The notes under the pieces: model-generated | The model's input: only the letters and a program-made list of their open reading frames with translations | Told to the model about the DNA's origin: nothing | The model's database searches: none | Origin: Manis javanica | Taxonomy: Eukaryota; Chordata; Mammalia; Pholidota; Manidae | DNA length: 64,000 bases | NCBI RefSeq assembly: GCF_040802235.1 | Contig: NC_133165.1 | Coordinates: forward strand, 46,575,629 to 46,639,628 | Direction of reading: 5' to 3' | Translations under genes and position numbers: made by a program | In this document: positions 11,733 through 23,300 of the stretch, one piece after another | Position numbering within the stretch: position 1 is the first letter of the stretch | How the letters are laid out: every line of letters begins with the position of its first letter

Positions 11733-12128
11733 ACGGGTTCTAAAACAGCATGGCGGCGGCCGCGGTGCTGCTCCGCAGTTGAGCTACAGCGCGTCTAGGA
11801 GGCTTCTACCTGGGGTGAGGGGTGGCCTCAACCTCGGGGGGCGGGGATCGGGCTCTCCTCAACCCGTTTCTGTCCCCGACGTGTCACCCACATTCCACTA
11901 TCCCCTTTGCGCGGTGTGTCTGCCGGTACGGTATGTATGGGACGGGAGGTATGACAGGGCCCGGATTCCATCCAGCCGTGCTTTATGATTCGGGGCAAGC
12001 TCCCACCGATTTCTGGGCGCACCTCCCTCGCCTGGGTTTCCTCCATCCTCCTTCCTCCAGCCTCCTCCCCTCGCAGGTAGGATCGTCGGTGGGACCGGAG
12101 CGCGGGCGGGGCGCGGCCTGCGGGGACC

Positions 12129-15100
12129 ATGTCCGGGTCCGACACCGCGCCCTTCCTCAGCCAGGCAGATGACACGGACGACGGGCCAGTGCCCGGCACC
12201 CCGGGGTTACCGGGGTCCATGGGGAACACGAAGTCCGAGGATTCCGAGGTCCTGGACCCGGAGGGGCTGCAGCGCATCACTGGCTTGTCCTCGGGCCGTT
12301 CGGCTCTCATAGTGGCTGTGCTGTGCTACATCAACCTCCTCAACTACATGGACCGTTTCACCGTGGCTGGTACTAACCTCTAGGAGGAAGTTTGACAAGG
12401 GGAAGGGAGTGGGGACCCGAAGGTGGGGCTGCCTTGCTGAGCCCATCCCGAGTGTTCTTCCCAGGCGTCCTTCCGGACATCGAGCAGTTCTTTGATATTG
12501 GAGATAGTAGCTCCGGCCTCATCCAGACTGGTGAGTGGAGGCCCCTCTTGGGCACACAGCAGCTTTTCTTCCTTTTCTACTCTAGTTGGGCCTCATTGCT
12601 GGACATATCGTGGCCAGAGCTAGGGGAGGAGATGGTCCTGATTCTACTCTGGGGCTGTCCTGTTCAGTTAGGGTACCACATTTAAAGAGGGAGTCCCTTT
12701 AGTGTAAGACAGACCTGGGTTTAAATCAGCTTCCCACTTACTCAGTATGATGGTAGGCAAGGTGCTCAACCTCTCTAAGCCTCACTTTCCTTGTGAGTGA
12801 GATGGAACTACTAGTAACTCTGATGATCACCTCATAGGGCTGATGTGAGGATTAGATGAGATGATGCCTGTGAAGTGCATCATACATGTTTGGGAACATG
12901 GTAGGCACCCAGTAAATAACAGCAGAAGAGGGTGTCTGGAATGGGGAGAGGTGAATTTTACTTGTTCAGAATTTCGGGATTTGTGGGAGAGACAAAGCTG
13001 GGGCCAAGTCCTCTTTCCTTTCACTCTCTCCTTCATTCATTTAGTGAATGTTTCTGAGCACCTGTTATGTACCAGGCTCTGGAGGAAGAGGTGATAACAT
13101 ACATAGAACTTAGTTAAGTTCTAATCCTTCCATCAGCCAAGGAATAGGTGTTATTATTCTTGTTTTATAGAGAAAGTAAGTATTATCTACATTTTTATAA
13201 AGAAACTGAGGCTTGGAGAAGAGTTAAGTAAGACTTGCCCAGAGTCACACAAGTCAGAGGCAGAAGAGGAATCTGAAAACAGGTCTTGCACTATTCTTTG
13301 CTCCATTCCAGGCCAATAAGGAACTGGAGGTTGTTAAGGCAAAGTCTAGAGGAATGGGAATGGGATTATAGGTCAAGGTCTGCAAAGCTCCAAAGAGTTG
13401 GTGGGTTAGAGAAGAAGCAAGGCTTTCTCAGTAGCTCCATTCACTTTCTCATTCCATATATGTTTATCTAGCACCTACTTCATGCAGGCCATGTGTCAGT
13501 GATGGAAGCACAGTCATGGCCAGTACAGGCAAAGGGCTTGTCTTCATCGAGCTGACATTCTACTGTACATGAGAGGGCAGCAGTCCATAAAAACCTAAAC
13601 TAATAATGAGACAATTTCCCATAGGAATAAGTGTTATGTAAAAGAAAACAGTAAATGTGATAGAGGCTGGATGTCTGGTGGTTGGGAAGGTGTCTGAGCT
13701 AGAACCTGGAGAAACTAAGCCCTGTGAACCTCAGGAGATAAGAGAATGTTCTGGATAGAGAAGATAGCAGGTGCCACAAACCATAACATGGTATTGAGCT
13801 TGGCAATTGGGCCACTAGGGTGCAGAGAAGGGAAAGTGGGTGAGCATGAGGTTGGGAGGGATTACATCAGATAGTCCATTTGGGCTCTAGTGTGAACTTT
13901 GGAATTTCTCAGCTGGATGGAGGAAGTGACGGGTCAGGTGGGCCATTCCATTTCTACACTGGAAGGTTTGAAAGAAGTTGAGGTTGGAGTTGGACTAACC
14001 CTGGCAGGAAGCTCTCTTGGTTTCAGGGTTGGGGGTTATTCCTGTCCCCGCCCAGCCATCCCCGAACTGGGGTGGGGGTGGGGTGGGGGTGCTGGGGCTG
14101 GGTGTGACTCTCTGCTTCCCCCCCAGTGTTCATCTCCAGTTACATGGTGTTGGCACCCGTGTTTGGCTACCTGGGTGACAGGTACAATCGGAAGTATCTC
14201 ATGTGCGGGGGCATTGCCTTCTGGTCCCTGGTGACACTGGGGTCATCCTTCATCCCCAGAGAGGTGAGGCCCCATGCTAGTTCTGCTTCTAGCACCCCCA
14301 AGTCCCCCATCAATTTTTGCTGCTGCTCTCTGGAATCATTGCAGACTTGGCCTGGGGAATTTCAGCAGTTCCCTTGGTCCATGCCATCTTATACCCCTGC
14401 TTGCCTGAGTTAATCTGCCCATCCTACCCTCTCCCCTTTTCTTCCAGAACCTCCTCTGTCCCCTTTCCCCTGACTGTTGACTCCTTCCAGTCCACACCAA
14501 ACACTTAGGTTTCTCTGCCATGGAAAAGACCTTACCTGGACTGCCGTCTCTTCCCCTCCTTGTTTCTAGTCAGACTTTGCCGAAGGCCCCCTTGACATAG
14601 CTCCAATCTGGGTGAAGGAGCAGCCAAGGGAGGCTCACTTTGCCTGTACTTCCTCTTTTCCCTCTTACCCCTTGAGCACTGCCCCTGACATGCCCCCAAC
14701 TATTCCATTGCCAAAGTTAACAGTGACCTGGTTGTTAAATGTGGCTCCTCCTTCCTACTCCTGTTCTCACTAGATCTCCTGGGAGCCTCTGGCTCTATTG
14801 ACCCACCTCTTCCTTCTGAAAACTCTCTTCTAACTTCTGACACCACTCTTCTGGCTTTCCTCCTGCATTTCTGGCTGTCGCTTCTTTGCTCCTTTGAAAC
14901 CTCCTCTGTCTGTTTTCACCCTGTGGCCTGGAATCCTGTCCTCTGCTCCAGGCACTACATATTCTCCTTGGGTGACCATACCCTGTCCTTAGCTTCTAGG
15001 TCTTTGGTAGACAGATAAATTCCCACCTAAGATCATTACTTACTTTTGGGATGTCTTGGGTGGGGTGGGTAAGGTAGAAATTAAATGTATTTTGCACTTA

Positions 15101-18100
15101 CTGGGTGTAAGGTAATGAATAGACTTTTTATTATCCAATCCTCATAGTAGTTATGTGAATAAGTTATTGTTATCCCCCTTTTGCAGATGAGGAAACTGAG
15201 GCTCAGAGAGATTAAGTTGTTTTCTCAAGGTCACAGCTAGTAAGTAGTGGAGCCAGGATTCAAGCTCAGGTCTGTCTGATTCTAAAACCCAGGCCTCTCC
15301 CATCATCCCTGCCACCTCTCATGAGCTGGTTGGTGAGTTAGGCCAGGAGGCTGGCTGCAGGGCAGGATGCCACCTCCCTATGTCTCATTCCCCAGCGATT
15401 CTGGCTACTCCTCCTGACCCGGGGCCTGGTGGGGGTCGGGGAGGCCAGTTACTCCACCATCGCACCCACTCTCATCGCTGACCTCTTCGTGGCAGACCAT
15501 CGAAGCCGGATGCTCAGTGTGTTTTACTTTGCCATCCCAGTGGGCAGGTGAGTGGGCTTTGGGCCTGGCGGGAAAGCAGAAGGGCCTGGAGTGGTGCAGG
15601 AGTGACAGCTCTCCCTCTCCTCTCCCATCCTCTTCCCCCAGTGGTCTGGGTTACATTGCAGGCTCCAAAGTGAAGGATGTGGCTGGGGACTGGCACTGGG
15701 CTTTGAGGGTGAGTCTGGGCACAGCCTGGGGGAAGGTCAGCAATGTTTTCACTATTCCCCAGTTCCTATCTTCAGACACCCCGTTTTGAAGGTAGCTTAT
15801 TCTGTCAAACCTGCAGGAAGCCCAGCTGCCCTTACCACAAAGCCATATGCTACACAGAACTCTTGGTTGCAGGTGACAGAAGCCCCTTGTAAAACTGTAA
15901 GCCCCCAAATGGGACTGTATTGACTCCCATAATGGAAAAATCCCAGGGTGAGCTTCAGGTAAATCTGGATCCAGGGTTCCCCCACACTGTCACAGGAATT
16001 TCATCATCCTTTTCTCAGCTCTACTTTCCTATGTGTTTATGTCATTTGCAAGCAAGTTAAGGCTCCACATATTTATCTTCCCATTTAGAAACTTCAGCAC
16101 CCTGGATCCTAGAGCATAGTCCTGGATGGTGTCTGATGAGATGAATGTGGGTCACATGCCTGTCATTGAATCAATCACTGAGGCCAGGGAGGTTAACACT
16201 ATTCTTGTTGGCCAAGCCTGGCTACAAGCCCCTGTCCTATTTGAACCACATGGATTGAGAGAAATGGGGGACATGGCTTCCCCAAAGAAAATGAGGGCAC
16301 TGTTACCCTCATTTGAGAGGGGGCAGTTAGGCTTGCCGAAGCAGGGAGCCCCTAGTGGCAGTTGCCCCTCCCTCCAGGTGCAGGGTCAGCTTCCCTGAGC
16401 AGGAACTTGCCAGGGTGTTTTGAGGCTGGGGCCTGAGCTGCCTTTATACACCTTCACTTTCTTCTAGCCCGTAGGATTGAGGTCACTGCCTGTGCCTGTC
16501 CTCAATCCCACTCCTTCCCCAGGTGACACCAGGTTTAGGAGTGGTGGCTGTTCTGCTGCTGTTCCTGGTAGTACGGGAGCCACCAAGGGGAGCTGTGGAG
16601 CGCCATTCAGACTCACCACCACTGAACCCCACCTCATGGTGGGCAGATCTGAGGGCTCTGGCAAGAAAGTGAGTTTAGTTACATTCTGACCCATCATCTG
16701 AGGACTCCAGGGAGGGCCTAACTTCTAGTTTAAGATTTTTGGGGGTGGTCTTTCTTTTCTTGGGGCTGGCCCTACCACAAGGCCAGGAACTCAGTCACCA
16801 CTGCCCCCCTTGTGACAGCTGCTTAAATTACAGGCCCAGATCCTGGGAGCCAGGAAAGCCTCACACCCAGTGCCCTGAGCTTACTATAATAAAGCAGGGA
16901 GGGAGAACACAGATCCTGTGTTTAGACAACTCAGTGGAGTGTGACTTTCTCCCTTCCAACTGTCTGCAGTGCTAGTTTCATCCTGTCTTCCCTCGGCTTC
17001 ACTGCTGTGGCCTTTGTCACGGGCTCCTTAGCTCTCTGGGCTCCTGCATTCTTGCTGCGCTCCCGTGTGGTCTTGGGGGAGACCCCACCCTGCCTTCCTG
17101 GAGAGTCCTGCTCTTCCTCTGACAGGTACCCAGATTGGGGCTGGGTTGGGTGGTCTGCAGGTGGCAGGGGATGGAGTGAAGAGAGTCTGTGATTCAGACT
17201 TGGGAAAGGAGAGTTTGAATCCTGACTCCACAAGCTACTTCCTTGCCCAGAGTCCCAGGCTCCTGGTCTGGGAACTAGGTGGTGGGATAATGCCTTCCTC
17301 TGGGTGCTGCGCCTGGATAGGCCTGGGTTGTGAGGGCAGCTGGGATGGACCGTCTTCCTCTCCAGGCCATGGAGGGGAGGGCTAGGGAGCTTTGCAGGCA
17401 GAGATACCAGCCCCTCTTCCCACTGCCTTGTCCCCAGCCTCCTCTTTGGGCTCATCACCTGCCTGACTGGGGTCCTTGGTGTGGGCCTGGGCGTGGAGAT
17501 TAGCCGCCGCCTCCGCCGCTCCAATCCCCGGGCTGACCCACTGGTCTGTGCTGCTGGCCTCCTGGGCTCTGCGCCCTTCCTCTTCCTGTCCCTTGCCTGT
17601 GCCCGTGGTAGCATTGTGGCCACCTATGTGAGTAGCTAGCAGGTGTCAAAGTGGGTGTTCTGGGTCCAGGGTAGAGTAATGGTGTACTGGGCCAGTATAG
17701 TTGTTCAGAGCTGACTTTGGAGTGGGAATACCTTGTCTTGAATCTCAGCTCTTGCCCTTCCCAGCTGTGTTTATAGGGAAAGTGACTTAACCTGTGTGTG
17801 CTCAGTTTCATCATCTTTAAAATGGGAATAATAGCCTGTCTCATGGAGGTGTTTTGAGGATTAAATGAGTTAATAGATGGGTCTGGTACATGGTATACCT
17901 TCTGTGTGTTTACTCTTCTTGTAATGAGACCAACCCCCCTGCCCCTTGGGACCCCACTTTCCACCCTCCAGGTTTTCATTTTTATTGGAGAGACACTGCT
18001 GTCCATGAACTGGGCCATTGTGGCTGATATTCTGCTGGTGAGTAAGTGGGCTGTTCCAGGTTAGCCCAGAGGTTGATGGGAGCAGGGAGAGGGGGCAGGG

Positions 18101-19258
18101 GGCCTCACTTGCTTGAATTGTAGCCTTTACCCCTTCTTTAAAACCCAGCCCCATAACAATTTCAGAGTGTAGCCCAGACAGGCCTGTAGTCTGGGCCTAC
18201 CCTGCCCTTCACCCCACTCACACCTCAGAACTGGGGTTTATCTCTGACCTCAGCCTCAGCTGAGCCTTGGCCCTGTCCTCCCCCTCTGCTTCCTGCCCCT
18301 TCTCCCCCCAGTACGTGGTGATCCCTACACGACGCTCCACTGCTGAGGCCTTCCAGATTGTGCTGTCCCACCTGCTGGGTGATGCTGGGAGTCCCTACCT
18401 CATTGGCCTGGTGAGTGCTGCCCGTTGGCTGGGTCTGGGCTGGGGCTCGGGGGCCCTGTGTTCCCAGCACTGGCTGGTGACAGAGTCCTGATCCTGGACC
18501 GCGTTGCAAGGTGTCCTTGTCCTCTATGCCAAGCACCCCTCACCTTGGATCCTCAGCTAGATGGGAAGGATTTTTGTCTTTGCAGATTCCCTGGTGAGGC
18601 CATGGAGCTCACCCTCACGGTCCAGACATCCTTCCTTCCCGGCTTCCAGCTTCTTTGTTTTTCTGGAGTTTGGGGCTCTCTCTGTGACTCACTCTCCTGG
18701 TTTCTGTTTCCTCATCTCCCCACAGATCTCCGACCGCCTCCGCCGGGGCTGGCCCCCATCCTTCTTGTCCGAGTTCCGGGCTCTGCAGTTCTCGCTCATG
18801 CTCTGCGCCTTCATCGGGGCTCTCGGTGGCGCAGCCTTCCTGGGCTCCGCCATCTTCATTGAGGGTGACCGTCGGCGGGCCCAGCTGCATGTGCAGGGTC
18901 AGTCAGGCCTCCCTCTGTCTGTCTGTGGCTCCTTGACAATACCCCTGCTGTGCCTCCGTCCCTCTGCCCAGTCCTGGGTGCCTGGCACCTCTTGGCCTGC
19001 CTGCCCCCTCCTTCAGCTTTGGGTATGCCTGTTCCCCCAACTGGGGCTCAGCTGTGTTCACAGCTCCCATGGCCATGCTGCCCCGGGCAGTCCCCACTGG
19101 CTGTCCCCTTCCTGGCTTTGTGTGGCCTGTCCATCCAGCCTGGCCCTGTCCCCTCCCCGGCAGGTCTGTTGCATGAGGCAGAACCCACAGATGACCGTAT
19201 TGTGGTGCCCCAACGAGGCCGCTCCACCCGGGTCCCCGTGTCCAGTGTGCTTATCTGA
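12129..19258 (+). CDS. SPNS1: SPNS1, lysosomal lysophospholipid transporter (MFS), complete
   Basis: Exons: 12129-12369, 12465-12530, 14127-14263, 15396-15547, 15642-15708, 16523-16668, 16970-17125, 17438-17627, 17972-18037, 18312-18410, 18726-18897 and 19164-19258. They total 1587 nt, giving 528 aa as in human, and all introns are GT-AG. The start is supported by the conserved N-terminus ([15 protein letters not shown]) and the context gggaccATGT. An acidic, disordered cytosolic N-tail (1-56) precedes twelve predicted membrane helices. MFS motif [11 protein letters not shown], is at residues 116-125, and [13 protein letters not shown] follows at about 156-168. Glu164, the position whose Lys substitution disables vertebrate Spns1, is kept. 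The family exports lysophosphatidylcholine and lysophosphatidylethanolamine from lysosomes with protons. No damage is seen. The gene is probably regulated by the CLEAR cluster upstream. LAT follows closely on the same strand. Confidence 0.98.
12700..12920 (+). repeat. MIR fossil in SPNS1 intron 2
   Basis: 'caacctctctaagcctcact', 'gtgaggattagatgagatga' and 'ggcacccagtaaataa' are in sense order and nearly full length. Confidence 0.8.
13035..13290 (-). repeat. MIR fossil in SPNS1 intron 2
   Basis: 'gagcacctgttatgtacca', 'aaagaaactgaggcttggag' and 'cagagtcacacaagtcagag' are in antisense order. A short internal duplication or insertion is likely around 13150-13190. Confidence 0.75.
13430..13620 (-). 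repeat. L2 3' end in SPNS1 intron 2
   Basis: 'tagcacctacttcatgcagg' followed by 'catcgagctgacattctact' is the antisense L2 end. The rest of the intron to 14126 shows nothing firm. Confidence 0.6.
15085..15300 (-). repeat. MIR fossil in SPNS1 intron 3
   Basis: 'tttgcagatgaggaaactga', 'ggctcagagagattaagttg' and 'caaggtcacagctagtaagt' make this one of the best-kept MIRs in the window. Confidence 0.88.
17700..17900 (+). repeat. MIR fossil in SPNS1 intron 8
   Basis: 'agtttcatcatctttaaaat', 'gggaataatagcctgtctca' and 'gattaaatgagttaatagat' are in sense order. Confidence 0.82.
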
Positions 19259-19489
19259 CGGGCCACGGCCACGCTTGCTGACCTGCACACCTACCACAGC
19301 TGGCCCTGGGCCCACCCCAGGAGGTCCAGGCCCAAACACTTGGCCTGGCCTGGCTTCTAGGAGGGACCGTGGATCATGTTCCAACTCCCACACACTACAT
19401 GGGCAGCCAGGGTGGGGGGCTGGAAGGCCCAGGGTGGGGATCCCCCTCCGCTGGAGCCAGCCCTAGGGGCTTGGTGCTATTTGTAACTG

Positions 19490-19495
19490 AATAAA
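19490..19495 (+). promoter_or_regulatory. SPNS1: SPNS1 polyadenylation signal AATAAA
   Basis: Lies 232 bases past the stop, giving a short GC-rich 3' UTR. The LAT start codon is only about 870 bases further on. Confidence 0.88.
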
Positions 19496-20010
19496 ATTTG
19501 TAGCCAGACCCCAAGTGCCTGCTTGAGTCTCTCTGGGTGCTACTGACCTCTGAACTGCAGGGATGGGCCCTCCCCAGCCCTGGGCTTCCCCAGGGCTGTA
19601 GGGTCACTCTTGTGAGGCCTTGGGCCAATCCCTGCACTTCTGGGAAGGGTCTATGAGAGCGTGGAGTGAGTTAGCTCAGTGGGACTGTGAGTCATGCCCA
19701 TGTTTCCCCTAGAACCCGCCCCTCTTTGCAGGCCAAGGTCAGGTGGCAATGGGCGCTGCTCTGTGCCCCTTGGAATTCCCAGTGTCCGTGCCTCCCTCCT
19801 TGCTGCCTTCTTGAGCTACTGCTGTGGAGGCTATAGCTACTGGCTAGCAAGCGTCTTTCCCTCCTCTCACGGGTGTGAGTTGCCCCTCGTCCTGAAGGCC
19901 AGCAGACCCTTCTTGAGGGCCTGGGGGTGGCTCCTCAGGCCTCTTCCCCCTCCCCACTGGCTGGGTGGGGGTGGGAAGGGGGCGGGTACAGCCTACTGAG
20001 GAGCCCGATG

Positions 20011-20050
20011 ATTTCCTGCCCTCACCCAGCCTCACCACAGCTTCCTGCCA
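20011..20050 (+). promoter_or_regulatory. LAT: Putative LAT proximal promoter: ETS and RUNX sites
   Basis: ATTTCCTG (ETS core, reverse) at 20011-20018 is followed by ACCACA (RUNX core, reverse) at 20034-20039 and immediately CTTCCTG (ETS) at 20041-20047. ETS and RUNX factors are reported to drive the proximal LAT promoter, and the spacing to the ATG (about 310 bases) is reasonable. No TATA box is seen. The assignment rests on motif recognition only. Confidence 0.5.
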
Positions 20051-20360
20051 CAGGCAGGCAGGCGCCGAGGAGAGGCAGGCGCTGAGGGGCAGGTAGGGTG
20101 GGGGCGCTGGGTCCACACAGTGGTGGTTGGTGCCCCAGAGCCTAGCACAGGCCCTGGATTGACTGCCTTGGGATCAAGTGTCTTCCAGAGCCAGCACTGA
20201 CCCCCACTCAGCAAGAGAAGAGGATTCACAGAGCCCCCAAGGAGGGTGCTGGTACCTGTTGGGCCTCTGCACCCCTGCTGGCCCAGTCCTCACCCTGCTG
20301 CATCTCTGCCTTTGAGGGGTGTGTGGTGAGCAGCCAGGCCTGGCCCAGGCTCTCTTGCAG

Positions 20361-23300
20361 ATGGAGGTGGCCATCCTGATCCCCTACATGCTGGGCCTCC
20401 TACTGCTGCCTCTCTTGGCTGTGTTGCTGATGGCTCTGTGTGTGCGTTGCCGAGAGCTGCCAAGTGAGTGGGAGCTGGCCGGGTGACCAGCTTGGATGTA
20501 GCTACAGGGGTTCTCAGTCCCCTCCCCAATCCCTTATTCCTTAACTGTCCCTAATGCTGTCCTGCATGCGGAGATGGTAAGAGCCCTGGACTGCATCACC
20601 CTCTCCCCTCCTCACCGCCTTTTCCTGCCTCATCAGCTCTCTCTTCTCCAGGTTCATATGACAGTGCCGCCTCTGATAGGTGAGTCTGACCCTGATACCC
20701 CTCTGGGGGTGGGCCCTGGGTCACTGGGATGGGGCCTTTCCTGCCTCCTTACCCAAGCTGTGTCTCTCCTGCCAGTTTGGCCCCAAGTAGCATCCTGATC
20801 AAACAGCCTCGTGAGTACATGGAGGGTTTCCTCCCTCAGTGTAAGGGAGAGGGTCCCCTGGCTGGTGGGAGAGCATGTCCCTTTGTTCACTTTAACCCCT
20901 GGGGCTGCCCACATGGCCTTGGCCTGAGCTGGGGATGGGGAGGGAGTTGTGTGCCCTCAGGCCTCAGAGCATAGGGCTTACAGGAGGTTAGTCTGCCCCT
21001 TCGAGGTGTTGATGAGGGAAGGGGCATGATGTCTGCAGTCATTCTTCAGCTTGATCCTGTGTCCTCAGCCACACTCGCTCCCTGGCCACCAGCTACTTCC
21101 TACCCACCTGTTACCTCCTACCCACCCCTGAGCCAGCCAGACCTGCTCCCTATCCTGTAAGTAGGCTCTTGCCCTCCAAGTCACCCTCTGTACTCCTTCA
21201 CTTCCTCAGACTAGGGGACTTTTTCCTTGTTGCAACCCTTCTTCTCCCAAAGCCATACCCCAGCTTGACCTCTGACTTTTGACTCCCAGGAGATCCCCAC
21301 AGCCCCCTGGGAGCTCCTACCGCATGCCATCTTCCCGGCAGGACTCAGATTGTGGTAAGTTTGGGCAAGGCTCAGGGACTGGGGCTCAGTAGAGTCTAGG
21401 CCCCATCTGAGCTGACTCAGTCTCCCCCTTGCTTTCTCTCCGAAGCCAACAGTGTGGCAAGCTACGAGAACGAGGGTGCGTCTAGGACCCTGGGTACCCT
21501 GGCTATGGGGAGCTGGGGCCTGTCCCAGGCTCTGCTTACCCCTGTGTTGTTACCCCAGAGCCAGCCTGTGAGGATGAGGATGAGGATGAGGAAGAGGAAG
21601 ACTATCCCAACGAGGGCTACTTGTGAGTGGGCAGGTGGGAGGTGAGGGCTGAGGCCCGGGCTCCTTGCTCACTGTCCCTTGGCTTCCCCTCAGGGAGGTG
21701 CTTCCTGACAGTGCCCCAGCCACTGGCACTGTGGTCCCAGTAGCTCCTGTGCCCAGCAACCCTGGCCTCCGAGACAGCGCCTTCTCCAGTGAGTTGGCCC
21801 TTTCTGACCTCCCCCCAACCCCATGCTGCAGCCCATCTGCATTTCTGTCTCCTACTAATTCTTTGATGCTTGTGATCCCTCTGTTTTCTCTCTTCTCTCT
21901 TTCTAGGACTTCTGTCCTTCAGGTAGTGGACTTCCTGCTCTAATTTTCTGATTTTCTTACTTTTTCTCTCCTCTTTCTCACCTCTTTGTCTTTTCCTTTT
22001 ATTGTGAGAGTTCCTTGATTTGATTCATCTTTTGATTCTATTATTTTGTTACTCCCATCTGAAAGTTCTTTCTTGAACTCTGAATGTTCCTTTTTCCTAA
22101 CCTCCTGTTCTTGTTTTGTGGTGATAATATCATTAAAAATCTTTAAGGATATTGATTATAGGTTGAGTTTTTTGGAAGTTTTCTTCTGCTTACTGCACTG
22201 ACTCAGTTTCCCTTGAGCAGCTTTGGTCTCATCCTGTCTGGTAGAGGTTCCCCTCAATGTCTGATGATCTTCAGTTTTCTGTCACTCTCCTTTCTCTATT
22301 TGCTCTGGGCAGTTACTTTTCCACCCTGGCTTCATTTGCCGTCCAGATTCCCAATTCACCACCACTCTCCTGAGCTCCAGACCATTTACCCCAGTGTTGC
22401 TTTTCATTGATTCACTCATTCACTCATCATATTTACTGGATGCCTCTGATAAAACAGCTAACAAGGTATCATGATAAAAGAGCTGCCATTCTGCATCCAG
22501 CCCACCGTCTCCTGGACTTGCCATAGGAATGAGGAGGGAGATGTCTAGGCTGGCATGTGCATACAGTGAGACAACGAATTTGACCGGATCTGTACTGTTG
22601 GAACTCAACCAGGAGTTGGGAGGGGTGCAAGTTGTAGCACTCCAAAATCTCATGACTATAGACTATCTATGGTTAAAAGAACATATGGGATGTGAACAGA
22701 TCCCAGAAATGGGCTGCTTTAATTTGTCTGATGGTTCAAGTACAGTTGGACAATATCCATCATATCATAGATAAATTTTCACAAATGCCTAAAAAAAAAA
22801 AGAGCTGCCATTATTGAGGGCCTCCTGCATGCCTTCTAAGAGTTCTGTGTATATTAACTTATTAAACCTTGTAGTTCCCAGGAGCTGTTGAACCCTTGCC
22901 TTCCCCTCCTGTACCTCAGTTGTCCCATCTGTACAATGGCAGGGTTTATTTAATTAACAGACTCTTGGCAGCACTTACCGTATGACAGGCCCTATTTTAA
23001 TATTTTTATATTTACTTTTCCAGTCCTCACAGCAGCTTTATGAGGTGGAAACTGTTACTCACTGTTTCACAAATGAGGAAACTGAGGCTGAGAGGTTGGG
23101 TAGCTTGTGTGAGGTGACACGATTAGTGCTAGAAGTAGATTTGAACCTAGGCAGTCTGGCTCTAAAGCCTGCCTTGTCCATGTCCTCATGGAGAAACAAG
23201 TAGACACCTGAAAGAACAAGATACTGTCGATAGCATTAAGTGCTGGGAAGGGATGAAAATGGGAGTGGTGGGTAGGGCAGGCCTGGCTGAGGAGGGGCCA

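Larger units (their letters stand above)
11480..12330 (+). promoter_or_regulatory. SPNS1: SPNS1 CpG-rich promoter and 5' UTR
   Basis: CpG density rises sharply at about 11500 and stays high through the first coding exon. A GCATGGCGGCGG block at about 11748 resembles a YY1-type initiator of TATA-less promoters. A good donor at 11815 (ctggg|gtgagg) and acceptor ending at 12076 (cccctcgcag) could delimit a non-coding first exon and an intron upstream of the ATG at 12129. An unspliced 5' UTR is equally possible without transcript data. No TATA box is seen. Confidence 0.75.

Noticed and set aside
16931-17623. 230-aa antisense frame in SPNS1
   Set aside because: It lies opposite conserved SPNS1 exons 7 and 8 and has no known domain. 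It is a GC-rich shadow.
18561-19466. 301-aa open frame over the end of SPNS1
   Set aside because: It merges intron sequence with true exon 11 (18726-18897) and then leaves the frame of exon 12. It is a read-through of a real spliced gene, not a separate one.
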